A DNA stretch of 64,000 bases from an uncultured Bacteroidales bacterium (GCA_900317155.1 ONFO01000009.1:62001-126000); one strand, 5' to 3'. Positions 13,785 through 23,522 are shown, numbered from the stretch's first letter. A program made the numbers and translations. The notes: generated by a model from the sequence alone, not told the origin.

Positions 13785-16022
13785 ATGAAAACCAAACAAC
13801 TCACCCTAATCACTCTATTATTACTCGCCTTCGTCACGGGCGCATTTGCCCAAGGCTTCATCGAAGGCACCGTATATGAAGAAGCCGAAAATGGTCAACG
13901 CACACCGCTGCCTGGCGTGAACGTATATTGGAAAATCGTCAACGAAGGCACCGTGACCGATGCCAACGGACACTACAAAATCCCGCTGCACGAGCGCATC
14001 GGTTGCCTCGTGTTCAGCTGCATCAGCTATGAAAACGACACGGTTCACCACATGGTGGAGCCTGCGCATTACGATCATGTCTTCAAGGCCATCCACATGC
14101 TCAACGAGGTGGAAGTCGCGGCGCGACAGAAAGCCTCATACATCAACCCCATCAAAGCGATGGCTGTACAAGAAATCACCTCCGAAAACCTGAAACGTGC
14201 AGCTTGCTGCACCCTCGCGGGCAGTTTCGAGAACAACGCTTCAGTTGATGTTGCCTATAGCGATGCAGTGACAGGCGCCAAACAAATCCAACTGCTCGGC
14301 TTGAGTGGCATCTACACCCAAATGATGACAGAAATCATTCCCAATTTCCGTGGTCTGGCCTCGACTTTCGGCTTGAACTATGTGCCAGGCACTTGGATGA
14401 ACGGCATTCAAGTCTCCAAAGGAACTTCTTCTGTAAGAAACGGTTATGAGTCCATCACGGGACAAATCAATGTGGACTACAAGGAGCCTCTGCCCTATAA
14501 GAGCGAGAAGGTGTTTTTCAATTTGTACGCCAATTCCATGTTGATGACCGATTTCAATTTCAACGGTCGTGTCAAGGTGGGAAAAAACGACGGCATCATG
14601 CTTTTCGGCCATGTGAGCCATAACCACATGAAAATGGACGACAACAAGGATTCGTTCCTTGACGAACCGATGACCACGCAATACAATGTCTTTTTGCGCT
14701 ATAACCATCCCCATACTGGGCATTTCGGCTGCAAGTTGGGTATCAAGGCTTTGAAAGAAACCCGCCTCGGCGGACAGATGGACTTCGACCCGAAGCATCG
14801 TCTCGATGATGGCTACAACCTATACGGCATCGGCATCAATACCGAACGCTACGAGGCTTTTGCCAAGGGTGGCTACCACTTCGATCGCAAAGACACCAGT
14901 CTCGGAATGCAGCATCAAGTAACCTACCACAAGGTGAACTCCTATTACGGCCTCACCGACTACAACGCCAACCAACTTTCCTATTATGGCAACCTGTTGT
15001 TCGACTCCTATCTCTTCAATGACCATCACACTTATTCTGTAGGTGCCAGCTATACCTATGACAAATACGACGAACATCTGGAAGACAGTACTTTACAACG
15101 CGTGGAACAAGTCCCAGGTGCCTTTGTTGAATATGCTTTCAACGACGACCACCATTGGAATATCATTGCAGGCTTCCGTGCTGACTACAACACCTACTAT
15201 AAAAAGATGCTCTACACGCCCCGCTTACATGTGCGCTTCAAGACCCATGATGACTTTGCACTGCGCCTTTCGGCAGGCAAGGGCTATCGTTCGCCTAATG
15301 TCTTAGCAGAAAATTCCACCATGCTGGCCTCATCGCGAGTCATCCGTTTTCTGAATACACCTAAGATGGAAGACGCTTGGAATTATGGCATTAATTTGAC
15401 CAAAGACTTCCATATTGGCTGGCGCGAACTCATCCTTCAAGCCGACTTCTACCGCACCGATTTCGTCAACCAAATCGTCCTCGACCGCGATGCCGATGCA
15501 CATGAAGTTCGCATCTACAATCTCAACGGCAAGTCTTACTCCAACAGTGCCCAAATTGAGGCCAACTGCGAGATTTTCAAGGACTTCGACCTGACCTTAG
15601 CCTTCCGCTACAACGATGTGAAGATGACCATTAACGATACCTTGCGTGAAAAGCCTTTCGTCAATCGCTATAAGGGTCTGGTGACGATGTCGTATGCACC
15701 CGGCACTTGGCAGTTCGACTTCACGACGCAGTTCAACGGTGACAGCCGCGTCCCCAATCTGAATGGTAATGCCACCGCTGTTACCCATGGTCAAAACATC
15801 GAACGTTCACCGTTCTATGTTATCATGAATGTACAGATCATGAAAAAGCTAGGTGAACATTGGGAGGTTTATATCGGTGGAGAGAACCTGACCAACTACA
15901 AGCAAAAATACCCCATCATCTCGGCTGAAAACCCAATGAGCGAAGACTTTGATGCTTCGATGGTTTGGGGACCGCTGTCAGGTGTTCGCGCTTATGTAGG
16001 TGTGAGATTCCAGATCAAGTGA
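13785..16022 (+). CDS. TonB-dependent outer-membrane receptor
   Basis: Outer-membrane active transporter of 745 residues. It has a signal peptide (ends near A-F-A-Q, residue 23) and a CarboxypepD_reg-like domain (about 25-105, with G-T-V-T-D-A-N-G-H-Y-K-I). A plug domain (about 115-230) carries R-G-L-A and G-I-Q-V-S-K-G-T-S-S-V-R-N-G-Y-E-S-I-T-G-Q-I-N-V. A 22-strand-type barrel ends in V-G-V-R-F-Q-I-K. Plug Cys pair R-A-A-C-C-T is unusual. The Cys/His-rich exported protein upstream suggests a metal or metal-chelate substrate, but this is inference. An AT-rich leader with AATCTTTGAATTTTGAATC directly precedes the start. Confidence 0.9.
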   Translation: MKTKQLTLITLLLLAFVTGAFAQGFIEGTVYEEAENGQRTPLPGVNVYWKIVNEGTVTDANGHYKIPLHERIGCLVFSCISYENDTVHHMVEPAHYDHVFKAIHMLNEVEVAARQKASYINPIKAMAVQEITSENLKRAACCTLAGSFENNASVDVAYSDAVTGAKQIQLLGLSGIYTQMMTEIIPNFRGLASTFGLNYVPGTWMNGIQVSKGTSSVRNGYESITGQINVDYKEPLPYKSEKVFFNLYANSMLMTDFNFNGRVKVGKNDGIMLFGHVSHNHMKMDDNKDSFLDEPMTTQYNVFLRYNHPHTGHFGCKLGIKALKETRLGGQMDFDPKHRLDDGYNLYGIGINTERYEAFAKGGYHFDRKDTSLGMQHQVTYHKVNSYYGLTDYNANQLSYYGNLLFDSYLFNDHHTYSVGASYTYDKYDEHLEDSTLQRVEQVPGAFVEYAFNDDHHWNIIAGFRADYNTYYKKMLYTPRLHVRFKTHDDFALRLSAGKGYRSPNVLAENSTMLASSRVIRFLNTPKMEDAWNYGINLTKDFHIGWRELILQADFYRTDFVNQIVLDRDADAHEVRIYNLNGKSYSNSAQIEANCEIFKDFDLTLAFRYNDVKMTINDTLREKPFVNRYKGLVTMSYAPGTWQFDFTTQFNGDSRVPNLNGNATAVTHGQNIERSPFYVIMNVQIMKKLGEHWEVYIGGENLTNYKQKYPIISAENPMSEDFDASMVWGPLSGVRAYVGVRFQIK

Positions 16023-16037
16023 TTGAGAAAAATTTTC

Positions 16038-16045
16038 TACTTTTG
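16038..16045 (+). promoter_or_regulatory. -7 promoter element for the Sel1-repeat lipoprotein
   Basis: TACTTTTG, 23 bases before the ATG at 16068. Confidence 0.55.
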
Positions 16046-16067
16046 CAACCCGAAACTATTTTTCAAA

Positions 16068-16982
16068 ATGAGAAAATCCCTTTTGATATTTGCCGCCTCG
16101 CTCATGCTGGCTTCATGTGGTCAGAACGACAACAAGGAACTAGGACAAACGCAGCCTGAGCAGGAGAAAAAAAACATCCCCATGGGTGTGCCCGTCGCCC
16201 CCACGCCTCAGATTCCACCCTCCAATCCCGGCCTGACCTTTGAAACCAATCCCAGCGAATCCAATGGACCTGTCCTTCAGCTGGAAGAAGGCAAGCCCCT
16301 CGATTTCAGTCAACTCTCGGGTGCGGGTGTGCACAAGTCGATAGGCGACCAAGTGGCTGCACAGATAGATTCCATCCGTTACAAAGCCGAACATGGCGAT
16401 GCCAAGTTCCAGTATGCCTATGGCGTTTGCTACGAAAAAGGTTGGGGTGTGGAACAGGATGAAAAGGAGGCTTTGGCTTGGTTCAGGAAAGCTGCGGCAC
16501 AGGAAAACGGTCCCGCCTACAACTCTATCGGCAACTACTACCGCATGGGTACCGTGGTGACCGCTGATGCCAAGCAAGCTTTTGAGTGGTACCAAAAAGG
16601 AGCGCAAGCCAAAGATGCCCAAGCCATGCTCAACCTCGGCAACTGTTATTTTTACGGCATGGGCACAGCCAAAAATGAGAAGACGGCTGTCAAGTGGTGG
16701 AAAGACGCTGCTGATGCCGGAAATTTGTACGCCATCTCGCAAATGGGTGATTGTTATTATTACGGCATAGGTACAGAGAAAGACTTGACTAAGGCTGTGG
16801 AATACCTTACCCAAGCTGCTGACCATAACATCGCCAACGCCCAATACCGTCTCGGCATCCTGTATTATACAGGCAACGGGGTGAAGCAAGACCAGGCCTA
16901 CACCAAGCTTCTCATGCAAAAAGCCCGCGACGGCGGCATGAAAGAAGCGCAGGATTTCTTGGAGAAGAACTTCGGGAAATAA
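16068..16982 (+). CDS. Sel1-repeat lipoprotein
   Basis: Lipoprotein of 304 residues with lipobox L-A-S-C-G (about 14-18). A Pro-rich linker (about 35-65) precedes five Sel1-like TPR repeats (about 120-300), each with the Y/L-G...Y-x-x-G-x-G...D...A-x-x-W-x-x-K-A-A pattern. Sel1 repeats are helical scaffolds for protein-protein contacts. The ATG at 16068 gives the signal peptide and follows a -7 element; an upstream TTG at 16023 overlaps the promoter. The partner is unknown. A strong terminator follows. Confidence 0.85.
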   Translation: MRKSLLIFAASLMLASCGQNDNKELGQTQPEQEKKNIPMGVPVAPTPQIPPSNPGLTFETNPSESNGPVLQLEEGKPLDFSQLSGAGVHKSIGDQVAAQIDSIRYKAEHGDAKFQYAYGVCYEKGWGVEQDEKEALAWFRKAAAQENGPAYNSIGNYYRMGTVVTADAKQAFEWYQKGAQAKDAQAMLNLGNCYFYGMGTAKNEKTAVKWWKDAADAGNLYAISQMGDCYYYGIGTEKDLTKAVEYLTQAADHNIANAQYRLGILYYTGNGVKQDQAYTKLLMQKARDGGMKEAQDFLEKNFGK

Positions 16983-16984
16983 AC

Positions 16985-17015
16985 GAAAATGCCGCCAAAA
17001 AGCGGCATTTTTTCG
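16985..17015 (+). terminator. Intrinsic terminator, probably bidirectional
   Basis: AAAATGCCGC pairs with GCGGCATTTT around a CAAAAA loop, followed by T residues. It sits between the convergent Sel1 and ROK genes. Confidence 0.85.
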
Positions 17016-17072
17016 TTTAAAACATAGTCGTAATTATTACGCTAGATTTATGTAAGATTTGCTTCCTTTACA

Positions 17073-18020
17073 TTACGCCTTCACCAAAGCCGCAGCGCCA
17101 AGGATGGCCGCGTCGTTGTCGGGCAACTCGGAAACGCGAACGTCAACGCTGCCGTCGTAAACGAAGCACAAATGTTTCTTGAACGACTCACGAGCGGGTT
17201 TCAGCAACACTTCGCCGGCCTTCACCGGACCGCCCATCAGGAAGATGGCTTCGGGACCGCTGAAGGCCACGGCATTGGCCATGGCGATGCCCAGCCAATA
17301 TCCCGTCTTTTCAAAGACCTTGATGGCCAAAGGGTCGCCATATTTGGCAGCATCACCCACCATCTTGCTCGTCAGCTCCTCGGGTGGCACTTGTGATAGT
17401 GCGCCGACATAATCGGGGGTGCCTTGTATCATCTCGAGTGCGGTGCGGCGGATGCCCGTAGCGGAGGTATAGGTCTCCAGACAGCCTTTGCGTCCGCAGC
17501 CACAAGGACGGCCTTCGGGGATGAGGATGGCGTGGCCGAGTTCACCAGCGCCGCCCGTCTTGCCATGTACCAGCTTGCCGTCAACGACAATGCCGCTACC
17601 CACACCCGTGCCGAGGGTGAACATCACGAAATGCTTCATACCTTTGGCACCGCCGTAGACGAGTTCGCCGTAAGCTGCGGCGTTGGCGTCGTTGGAGACG
17701 ACGACAGGCACGTCGATATGCGAGTGGAATGCCGAGCCAAGATTGACGATACCCTTGAAGTTGAGGTTGGTGGCGTTCTCGATGCAGCCCGTATAGTAGT
17801 TGCCTGCCGGTGCCGCAATGCCGATGCCTTCGATGGTGTCAACATGGTTTTCAGCCATTAAGTATTTGATTTGTTCGCAGATGTCCGCCACATAAAGGGA
17901 GGCATCGAAATATTTGTTGGTGGGAAGATTTTTCTTGGTCATGCAGCGGCCGTCGTCGCGCACCAGTCCAATGTCAGTGTTGGTGCCGCCTATGTCGATT
18001 CCTATGGAATAAGTGTTCAT
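17073..18020 (-). CDS. ROK-family sugar kinase, probably glucokinase
   Basis: Cytoplasmic ATP-dependent kinase of 315 residues that phosphorylates glucose or a related hexose. It has D-I-G-G-T-N-T-D-I-G-L-V (phosphate-binding loop, about 9-20), N-D-A-N-A-A-A-Y-G-E (catalytic Asp region, about 108-117), and T-L-G-T-G-V-G-S-G-I-V (about 134-144). The ROK zinc site is G-E-L-G-H plus C-G-C-G-R-K-G-C-L-E (about 158-182). There is no N-terminal HTH, so it is an enzyme and not a ROK repressor. It converges with the Sel1 gene and diverges from the T9SS gene pair. Confidence 0.9.
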   Translation of the reverse strand: MNTYSIGIDIGGTNTDIGLVRDDGRCMTKKNLPTNKYFDASLYVADICEQIKYLMAENHVDTIEGIGIAAPAGNYYTGCIENATNLNFKGIVNLGSAFHSHIDVPVVVSNDANAAAYGELVYGGAKGMKHFVMFTLGTGVGSGIVVDGKLVHGKTGGAGELGHAILIPEGRPCGCGRKGCLETYTSATGIRRTALEMIQGTPDYVGALSQVPPEELTSKMVGDAAKYGDPLAIKVFEKTGYWLGIAMANAVAFSGPEAIFLMGGPVKAGEVLLKPARESFKKHLCFVYDGSVDVRVSELPDNDAAILGAAALVKA

Positions 18021-18084
18021 TTTTGTAAGTGTTTTTTGATGGTGCTAAAATACAGTATTTCGTGTTATGGGAAAGAAAAAAAAC

Positions 18085-18092
18085 TATCTTTG
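18085..18092 (+). promoter_or_regulatory. -7 promoter element for the T9SS cargo pair
   Basis: TATCTTTG, about 88 bases before the ATG at 18180, giving an AT-rich leader. Confidence 0.55.
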
Positions 18093-18179
18093 CAAAAAAA
18101 TAATCTGTACGCTTTGTCATTTTGGCAAGGTAGAAACACTTTAAATAACGCATTATTAACAAATTAAATCCTAAATCAC

Positions 18180-18980
18180 ATGAAAAAGTTCTTTACAATT
18201 CTAGCGTTAATGCTATTCATGGCATCATTCAATGTAAACGCCCAGGAAAGGGATGAGTTTTGGTTGGAATACGATAACGGCGAATTTTTGACGGATATCG
18301 GACTTCTGAGCGGCGAACCCATCTACTGGGGCAACATGTTCACACCAAGTCAACTAGCCAGTTTTAATGGCTATCAGTTGACTCAAGTCAAGATATGGGA
18401 CCACACCCCATATAATGGTTATCTGATTATCTATCAAGATAATAGCACGACAGGTCCTCTTGACATGGTTTACACGCAACAATACAGTGTTGCAGGAACA
18501 AACGATTGGACGGAAATCAAACTCGATACGCCTGTCGTTTTGGATGTGACGAAGAACCTATGGATTACCTTTAACAACACGGACGGCCAATTCACCATCC
18601 CAGCTGCCGACGATTGTGGCGATGCCAACAGCCGTTGGATTTCGGAAGATGGCCGCGAATGGTCCGATGCTTCTACCGTTGGCATGCCTCCTTTCACTTG
18701 GTTGATTCGTGGTTTGATTTCAAACGACGGTGTCTCGGTGGTTGAACTTGGTGCAGAAAACGCTCAGATTCATCCGAATCCTGCAACAAGCGTTCTGAAT
18801 GTCTCGGCAAATAATATTCTGAATGTCAGTATCTTCGATTTGACTGGCAGAGAAGTTGGCCGTCATGAAGCCATGGGCAATGAGGTGGCTATTGATGTTG
18901 CCGGATATCAGTCGGGTCTGTATCTGGTTCGCATCGAAACCGAAGCAGGCATCATCGTGAAGAAAGTCGCAATTCAATAA
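18180..18980 (+). CDS. Secreted protein with T9SS type-A sorting domain
   Basis: Exported protein of 266 residues. The signal peptide ends near V-N-A-Q-E. The middle (about 25-185) is a beta-rich domain rich in Trp, Tyr and Gly that I do not recognise by name. Residues about 195-266 are a type-A C-terminal sorting domain: I-H-P-N-P-A...V-S-I-F-D-L-T-G-R-E-V...G-L-Y-L-V-R-I-E-T...K-K-V. T9SS removes this domain when the protein reaches the cell surface. The next gene, eight bases on, also carries such a domain, so the two probably form an operon of surface proteins. Confidence 0.85.
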   Translation: MKKFFTILALMLFMASFNVNAQERDEFWLEYDNGEFLTDIGLLSGEPIYWGNMFTPSQLASFNGYQLTQVKIWDHTPYNGYLIIYQDNSTTGPLDMVYTQQYSVAGTNDWTEIKLDTPVVLDVTKNLWITFNNTDGQFTIPAADDCGDANSRWISEDGREWSDASTVGMPPFTWLIRGLISNDGVSVVELGAENAQIHPNPATSVLNVSANNILNVSIFDLTGREVGRHEAMGNEVAIDVAGYQSGLYLVRIETEAGIIVKKVAIQ

Positions 18981-18988
18981 GTAACAAG

Positions 18989-21010
18989 ATGAAAAAGCTT
19001 TTTTTACTTGTCTTACCCTTGTTTTTCTCCATGGTTTTGCAAGGCCAAAACAGGGCTTTGTTGCTTAGCGAATCATTTGACGGCAGCAGCATCCCTTCAG
19101 GATGGTCCATTGCTGACATGGGACAAAACAACTGGTCGATCAGCGAGACGCGTAATGCCGGTGGCGAGAAGAACGAGTTGATGCTTCAACACAACCCGAC
19201 TTTTATCGGGACAAGTCGTTTTGTCTCACCCGCCATCGACTTGACTGGGAAAAGCAATGTTGTTGTTTCTTTCAAGCATTATCTCGACAACTATTCTGGT
19301 TCGCATACCCTAGGCATCGCCACGACTTCCGATGGAGGCGCTACTTGGAACGACGCATGGTCGGAGACCTATAATGCCGATGGCAAGTATGAAGTCCGCC
19401 AACTTGTCGAGACTTCCGACATTGGACAAGCCAGTGTGCAGTTTTGCATCTATTACAGCGGCAACTGCTTGAACATCGATTATTGGTATTTTGATGATAT
19501 TGTCATTTACAATCTCGAAGACACCGATGGCGATTTGGATGCGATAGAAGTGCCCGATTTGGTGACAGTCGGATACAACTCTGTATCTTTTAGGCTCATC
19601 AACAAGGGAAGCAATGTCATCACCTCTCTTGAGGCATCATATCAGTTTGAGGGACACGAATGGGTTACCGAGACTTTCGAGACCAACATGGAACCCCTTG
19701 CTGCCGAAACCTTCTCTTTCGCCACCCCGACTTTCCTTGAAGCTGACAATTATCTGTTGACTGTCAATTTGTTGAAAGTCAACGGAGCGACTGATGACGA
19801 CCCCGAAAACAACGACCTTTCGAAGACCGTTTCGGTGAACATCGGCCTGACGGAGCGCATCCCCATGATTGAGCATTTCTCGGCTTCAACATGCGGTCCG
19901 TGTGTCAATGTCAACAACCTGATGCTTCAGTTCACGCAAAATAACCCCGGCAAGTTCACCTATACGAAATATCCAGAGAATTTTCCTGGTAACGGCGACC
20001 CATATTATTATCCGGAGGTGGGCGTGAGAGACAATTATTACAACGTGCCTTGGGTACCCTATGTCCTGCTTGACGGTGTGCCTCAAGACGGAGCCTTGAC
20101 ACAAGAGGCTTTTGATGCTGAACTCGAAAAGCAGGCACTGGCCGAAATCAGAGGCGCTTTCGATGTCGAAGGCAATCACATCATTGTCACGGCCGACCTG
20201 ATGGCCTACGCCAAGCTTGAAAACGTCGTTGCCTATGTGACGGTGAACGAAAAGACCACTATGGGAAATGTTGGCACCAACGGCGAGACCTCATTCCATC
20301 ACATTCTCATGAAGATGTTGCCCAACGCCAGTGGAAACACACTCACCATCAATGCGGGCGAATATGAGCGCTTGGAATTCGATGTTGACCTGTCTTCAAC
20401 CTATGTCGAAGAGATGAACGACCTCGAAGTAGCGGTGTGGCTGCAACAATACAACACGAAAGATGTGTATAACAGCCATTTCCTGTATGAGTACACGACC
20501 CATCCTTATCCCGTTGAGAATTTGCTGCTTTCAGCAAATGGAAACACGGTAACCGCCACATGGGAAGCTCCCGTTGCAGGCAGTCCAACGGGCTATAATG
20601 TGATGGTCAATGGCGAATTGGTCGTCGAAAACCAACCAGCCTTGACCTATACCTTCATTCCGATTGAAAACGACTACAATATCGTTGAAGTTTGTGCCGT
20701 CTATGAAGGTGAGAAGACCTCGGTGAAAGCTGTCTCGGGTCTGTTAATTTCTCAGTCGGTCAACGAACATGTCATCCAAGCTGTCAGATTGTATCCCAAC
20801 CCGTCAGATGGTATCGTGTTTGTCGCATCTGATGCCGATTTGCAAGCCATCAAGCTTTACGACATCGCAGGCCGTTTGGTTCGTCACATGACGCTCTGTG
20901 GTACTACTACAGAATTGGATGTCAAAGATTTAGACGGTGGAATCTATTTCTTACAAGCAATTTGTTCAGACGGAAACACCACGACCCAAAAATTAGTCGT
21001 GACGCATTGA
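18989..21010 (+). CDS. Large T9SS-secreted protein with adhesin-like, thioredoxin-like (Omp28-type) and Fn3-like regions
   Basis: Surface protein of 673 residues. The signal peptide (about 1-20) is followed by a cleaved-adhesin/MAM-like jelly-roll (about 22-175, with W-Y-F-D-D-I-V-I-Y near the end) and a CARDB-like region (about 185-285). A thioredoxin-like domain (about 290-400) carries C-G-P-C in S-T-C-G-P-C-V-N. A C-terminal half of Omp28 type, an Fn3-like segment and the sorting domain follow (L-Y-P-N-P-S-D-G...G-R-L-V...G-I-Y-F-L-Q). The C-x-x-C motif could be redox-active, or only structural, at the cell surface. Confidence 0.8.
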   Translation: MKKLFLLVLPLFFSMVLQGQNRALLLSESFDGSSIPSGWSIADMGQNNWSISETRNAGGEKNELMLQHNPTFIGTSRFVSPAIDLTGKSNVVVSFKHYLDNYSGSHTLGIATTSDGGATWNDAWSETYNADGKYEVRQLVETSDIGQASVQFCIYYSGNCLNIDYWYFDDIVIYNLEDTDGDLDAIEVPDLVTVGYNSVSFRLINKGSNVITSLEASYQFEGHEWVTETFETNMEPLAAETFSFATPTFLEADNYLLTVNLLKVNGATDDDPENNDLSKTVSVNIGLTERIPMIEHFSASTCGPCVNVNNLMLQFTQNNPGKFTYTKYPENFPGNGDPYYYPEVGVRDNYYNVPWVPYVLLDGVPQDGALTQEAFDAELEKQALAEIRGAFDVEGNHIIVTADLMAYAKLENVVAYVTVNEKTTMGNVGTNGETSFHHILMKMLPNASGNTLTINAGEYERLEFDVDLSSTYVEEMNDLEVAVWLQQYNTKDVYNSHFLYEYTTHPYPVENLLLSANGNTVTATWEAPVAGSPTGYNVMVNGELVVENQPALTYTFIPIENDYNIVEVCAVYEGEKTSVKAVSGLLISQSVNEHVIQAVRLYPNPSDGIVFVASDADLQAIKLYDIAGRLVRHMTLCGTTTELDVKDLDGGIYFLQAICSDGNTTTQKLVVTH

Positions 21011-21033
21011 CGAAGGATAATTGTTCATAATAA

Positions 21034-21067
21034 TAAGCGTGCGATAATCTTATCGTACGCTTTTTTT
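21034..21067 (+). terminator. Intrinsic terminator after the T9SS pair
   Basis: AAGCGTGCGATAA and TTATCGTACGCTT form a long stem followed by a run of T. Confidence 0.85.
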
Positions 21068-21088
21068 GTCCCTGAAGAGAAAAAGTTT

Positions 21089-21096
21089 TACTTTTG
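21089..21096 (+). promoter_or_regulatory. -7 promoter element for the M14 peptidase
   Basis: TACTTTTG, 19 bases before the ATG at 21115. Confidence 0.55.
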
Positions 21097-21114
21097 TACC
21101 TCAATTCTTGTATC

Positions 21115-22863
21115 ATGAAGAAATCAGCTTTTTTATCCATCTTATGCTTATCCCTATTGGTCGCTTGCAGCAAGTCAGACCGTGATCTCACTACCACTTT
21201 CGAGAAGTCAAACTATTTGGAGACAGATAGTTATGATGGGACTATAGCCTATGCTAAACTACTTGACAAGCAGTTCAAGGAAGTGCATTACCAAAGCATC
21301 GGGCAGACTGCACAAGGCCGCGATGTACCCTTGCTCATCGTTGACGAGAACGGCTACACCAGCCCGAAGAAGATTCGTCGGAGCGGAAAAAACATCATCT
21401 TGGTCGAGTCGTGCATCCATCCTGGCGAGCCCAACGGCAAGGACGCTATGTTTATGCTCATCCGTAACATGTTGACGGGAAGGGAATTCAAAAACTATTT
21501 GGACGAGTTCTCTTTCCTTTTCATTCCTGTGCTGAGCCCTGACGGGCTGGCCAACTTCTCGCCTTACAACCGCATCAACCAAAACGGTCCGAAACAGATG
21601 GGCTGGCGCGTGAATGCCCAAGGCCTGAACCTCAACCGCGACTTCACCAAACTTGATTCGCCCGAACTGCGGGCCTTCACCACCTTGTTTAACCAGTGGC
21701 AACCCGACCTGTTTTTCGATACCCATGCCACCGATGGTGCCGATTACCAATATGTAACCACCTATTCCGTGGAGAATTTCGGCAATTACGACCCTTCGAT
21801 TACCGCTTGGTTGAGCAACGAATGGGAGCCAAAAATCGGCCCGGCCATGATGAGCCACAACATGCCTGTCACACGCTACATCGAGTTCCATCCTTGGGGC
21901 GACCCGACGGCATCGCTTTATGACGAGAGTTTCTCCGCCATGTTTTCGGAAGCCTACACTACTGCCCGCAACTGTCCCGGCATCTTGCTTGAGACCCACA
22001 TGCTGAAACCTTACAAGGACCGCGTGTTTTCCACCTATTACATGATTGCAGAAACACTGAAAATCATCAGCGAAAACAAAGACAGTTTCCAAAATGCCCT
22101 CACTCAAGCCAAGAAAAACGACTTGACCCTCAAGGAGATTCCCATCAATATGCAGCCGCAGTTGAACGACACGATTTGGGAAAACTTCTTGGGCTACCAT
22201 TTCGACACGGTGCAGAGCGACATCACGGGCAGTTGGTATTATGCCTATGATGCAACGCGCCCCGAAACACGTAAAACCCGCAGAATTCTTTCCTCCCGCC
22301 CCGAGAAGTTTTTGTCGGTGCCCAAGGAATACATTATTCCAGCACAATATGGCGAAGTCATCGACATCGTCAAAGCGCATGGCTTCGAGATGAATCTCCT
22401 GAAGAGCGAGAAGACGTTGACCGTCAACACTTACCGTTTCAGTAATGTGTCGTTTGTGCCCACGCCTTCCGAAGGACGTTGTCGTGTGGCCCATGCCGAT
22501 GCTGAGGAAATCACCAAGGATGTCACCTTCCCGAAAGGCTCAGCCGTCATAAAGACCTCGCAAAACGGGGTGCGACTGCTGATGAACCTGTTGGAACCTG
22601 AAATGCAAGGCTCGTTGTTTGAATGGGGTTTCTTCAACCATGTGTTGCAGCGTGTCGAGTATTTCGAAGTCTACAAGATGGAGCCGATGGCCAAGGCCAT
22701 GCTCGCCGCCGATCCTTTCCTTAAAGAACAGTTCGACGCTTGGAGAGCCTCCTTCCCGAAGGACAAACAACCCTCGCAATATGCCATACTGAACTGGTTC
22801 TATGAACGTTCACCCTATTGCGACAAGAACTATTTAGTGTATCCTGTGGGGATGGTGAGATAA
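21115..22863 (+). CDS. M14-family zinc carboxypeptidase lipoprotein
   Basis: Envelope metallopeptidase of 582 residues with lipobox L-V-A-C-S (about 15-19). The zinc ligands are H102 and E105 in S-C-I-H-P-G-E-P-N-G-K and H204 in F-D-T-H-A-T-D-G; N-L-N-R-D-F near 175 is the usual substrate-carboxylate loop. A later Glu in the L-L-E-T-H-M stretch (about 295) may be the catalytic base. The C-terminal third (about 400-582) is an extension seen in large Bacteroidota M14 proteins. It probably trims peptides in the periplasm or at the surface. The start at 21115 gives the signal peptide. Confidence 0.88.
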   Translation: MKKSAFLSILCLSLLVACSKSDRDLTTTFEKSNYLETDSYDGTIAYAKLLDKQFKEVHYQSIGQTAQGRDVPLLIVDENGYTSPKKIRRSGKNIILVESCIHPGEPNGKDAMFMLIRNMLTGREFKNYLDEFSFLFIPVLSPDGLANFSPYNRINQNGPKQMGWRVNAQGLNLNRDFTKLDSPELRAFTTLFNQWQPDLFFDTHATDGADYQYVTTYSVENFGNYDPSITAWLSNEWEPKIGPAMMSHNMPVTRYIEFHPWGDPTASLYDESFSAMFSEAYTTARNCPGILLETHMLKPYKDRVFSTYYMIAETLKIISENKDSFQNALTQAKKNDLTLKEIPINMQPQLNDTIWENFLGYHFDTVQSDITGSWYYAYDATRPETRKTRRILSSRPEKFLSVPKEYIIPAQYGEVIDIVKAHGFEMNLLKSEKTLTVNTYRFSNVSFVPTPSEGRCRVAHADAEEITKDVTFPKGSAVIKTSQNGVRLLMNLLEPEMQGSLFEWGFFNHVLQRVEYFEVYKMEPMAKAMLAADPFLKEQFDAWRASFPKDKQPSQYAILNWFYERSPYCDKNYLVYPVGMVR

Positions 22864-22902
22864 TAACCCATAAAACACTGTTTTACATCAAATTACACAT
22901 TA

Positions 22903-23472
22903 ATGAGAACCTTACGAACCTTCCTTGCCATTTCCATCCCTTGCGGAACCGAGTTTCCAGCCATGGTGGAAAGACTGAAGAAAAACCTCCAGCATGAGAA
23001 GTATATCAACTATGTGAAGACCAACCAGATCCATCTGACTTTGAAGTTTTTGGGCAGTACCCCTGAAGAAGACATTCCCGCTATTGTTGAGAGCTGTCAA
23101 AAGGTGGCCAAAAAGCATCAACCTTTCACCATGGACTTCGACCGCACGGGGCTCTTCGGCAGCAACCGTGTGCCACGTGTGCTTTGGCTCGGCATGAACG
23201 ATCAGCCCAAGGCCCTGTTCGACCTTGAGGCCGACCTTCTCGATGCTTTTGATGACTTGGGCTATCTCCGCGACCGTCAGAACTTTGTGCCGCATCTTAC
23301 CGTATGCCGCATAAAGCAACTGGTTGACAAGCAGTTTTTTATGCAGATTTATGACAGCATTGAGCAGAAGCCCTATCTTCATGCCGATGTGAAGGAACTG
23401 GTTTACTTCCAGAGTTTCCTTCAGCCTTCGGGACCTTTTTATAAGGTTCTCAAGAAAATACCCTTGGGTTGA
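22903..23472 (+). CDS. thpR: RNA 2',3'-cyclic phosphodiesterase (2H family)
   Basis: Cytoplasmic enzyme of 189 residues of the LigT/2H phosphoesterase family, opening 2',3'-cyclic phosphates on RNA ends. The two catalytic H-x-T-x motifs are H-L-T-L at 44-47 and H-L-T-V at 131-134. The start M-R-T-L-R-T-F-L-A-I and the G-L-F-G-S...R-V-L-W-L-G stretch are typical. It lies 39 bases after the M14 peptidase gene and may be co-transcribed with it. Confidence 0.92.
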   Translation: MRTLRTFLAISIPCGTEFPAMVERLKKNLQHEKYINYVKTNQIHLTLKFLGSTPEEDIPAIVESCQKVAKKHQPFTMDFDRTGLFGSNRVPRVLWLGMNDQPKALFDLEADLLDAFDDLGYLRDRQNFVPHLTVCRIKQLVDKQFFMQIYDSIEQKPYLHADVKELVYFQSFLQPSGPFYKVLKKIPLG

Positions 23473-23522
23473 TTTGGCGCTAAAATTGTCTTAAAAACGC
23501 CCCATGCAATTAAAAAAAGCAC

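Noticed and set aside
18989-21010. A periplasmic thiol-disulfide isomerase.
   Set aside because: Although C-G-P-C is present, the protein ends in a T9SS sorting domain and is mostly adhesin-like, so it acts outside the cell.
21259-22494. A 411-codon frame opposite the M14 peptidase gene.
   Set aside because: The peptidase on the plus strand has all zinc-site motifs; the opposite frame has no recognisable domain or start context.
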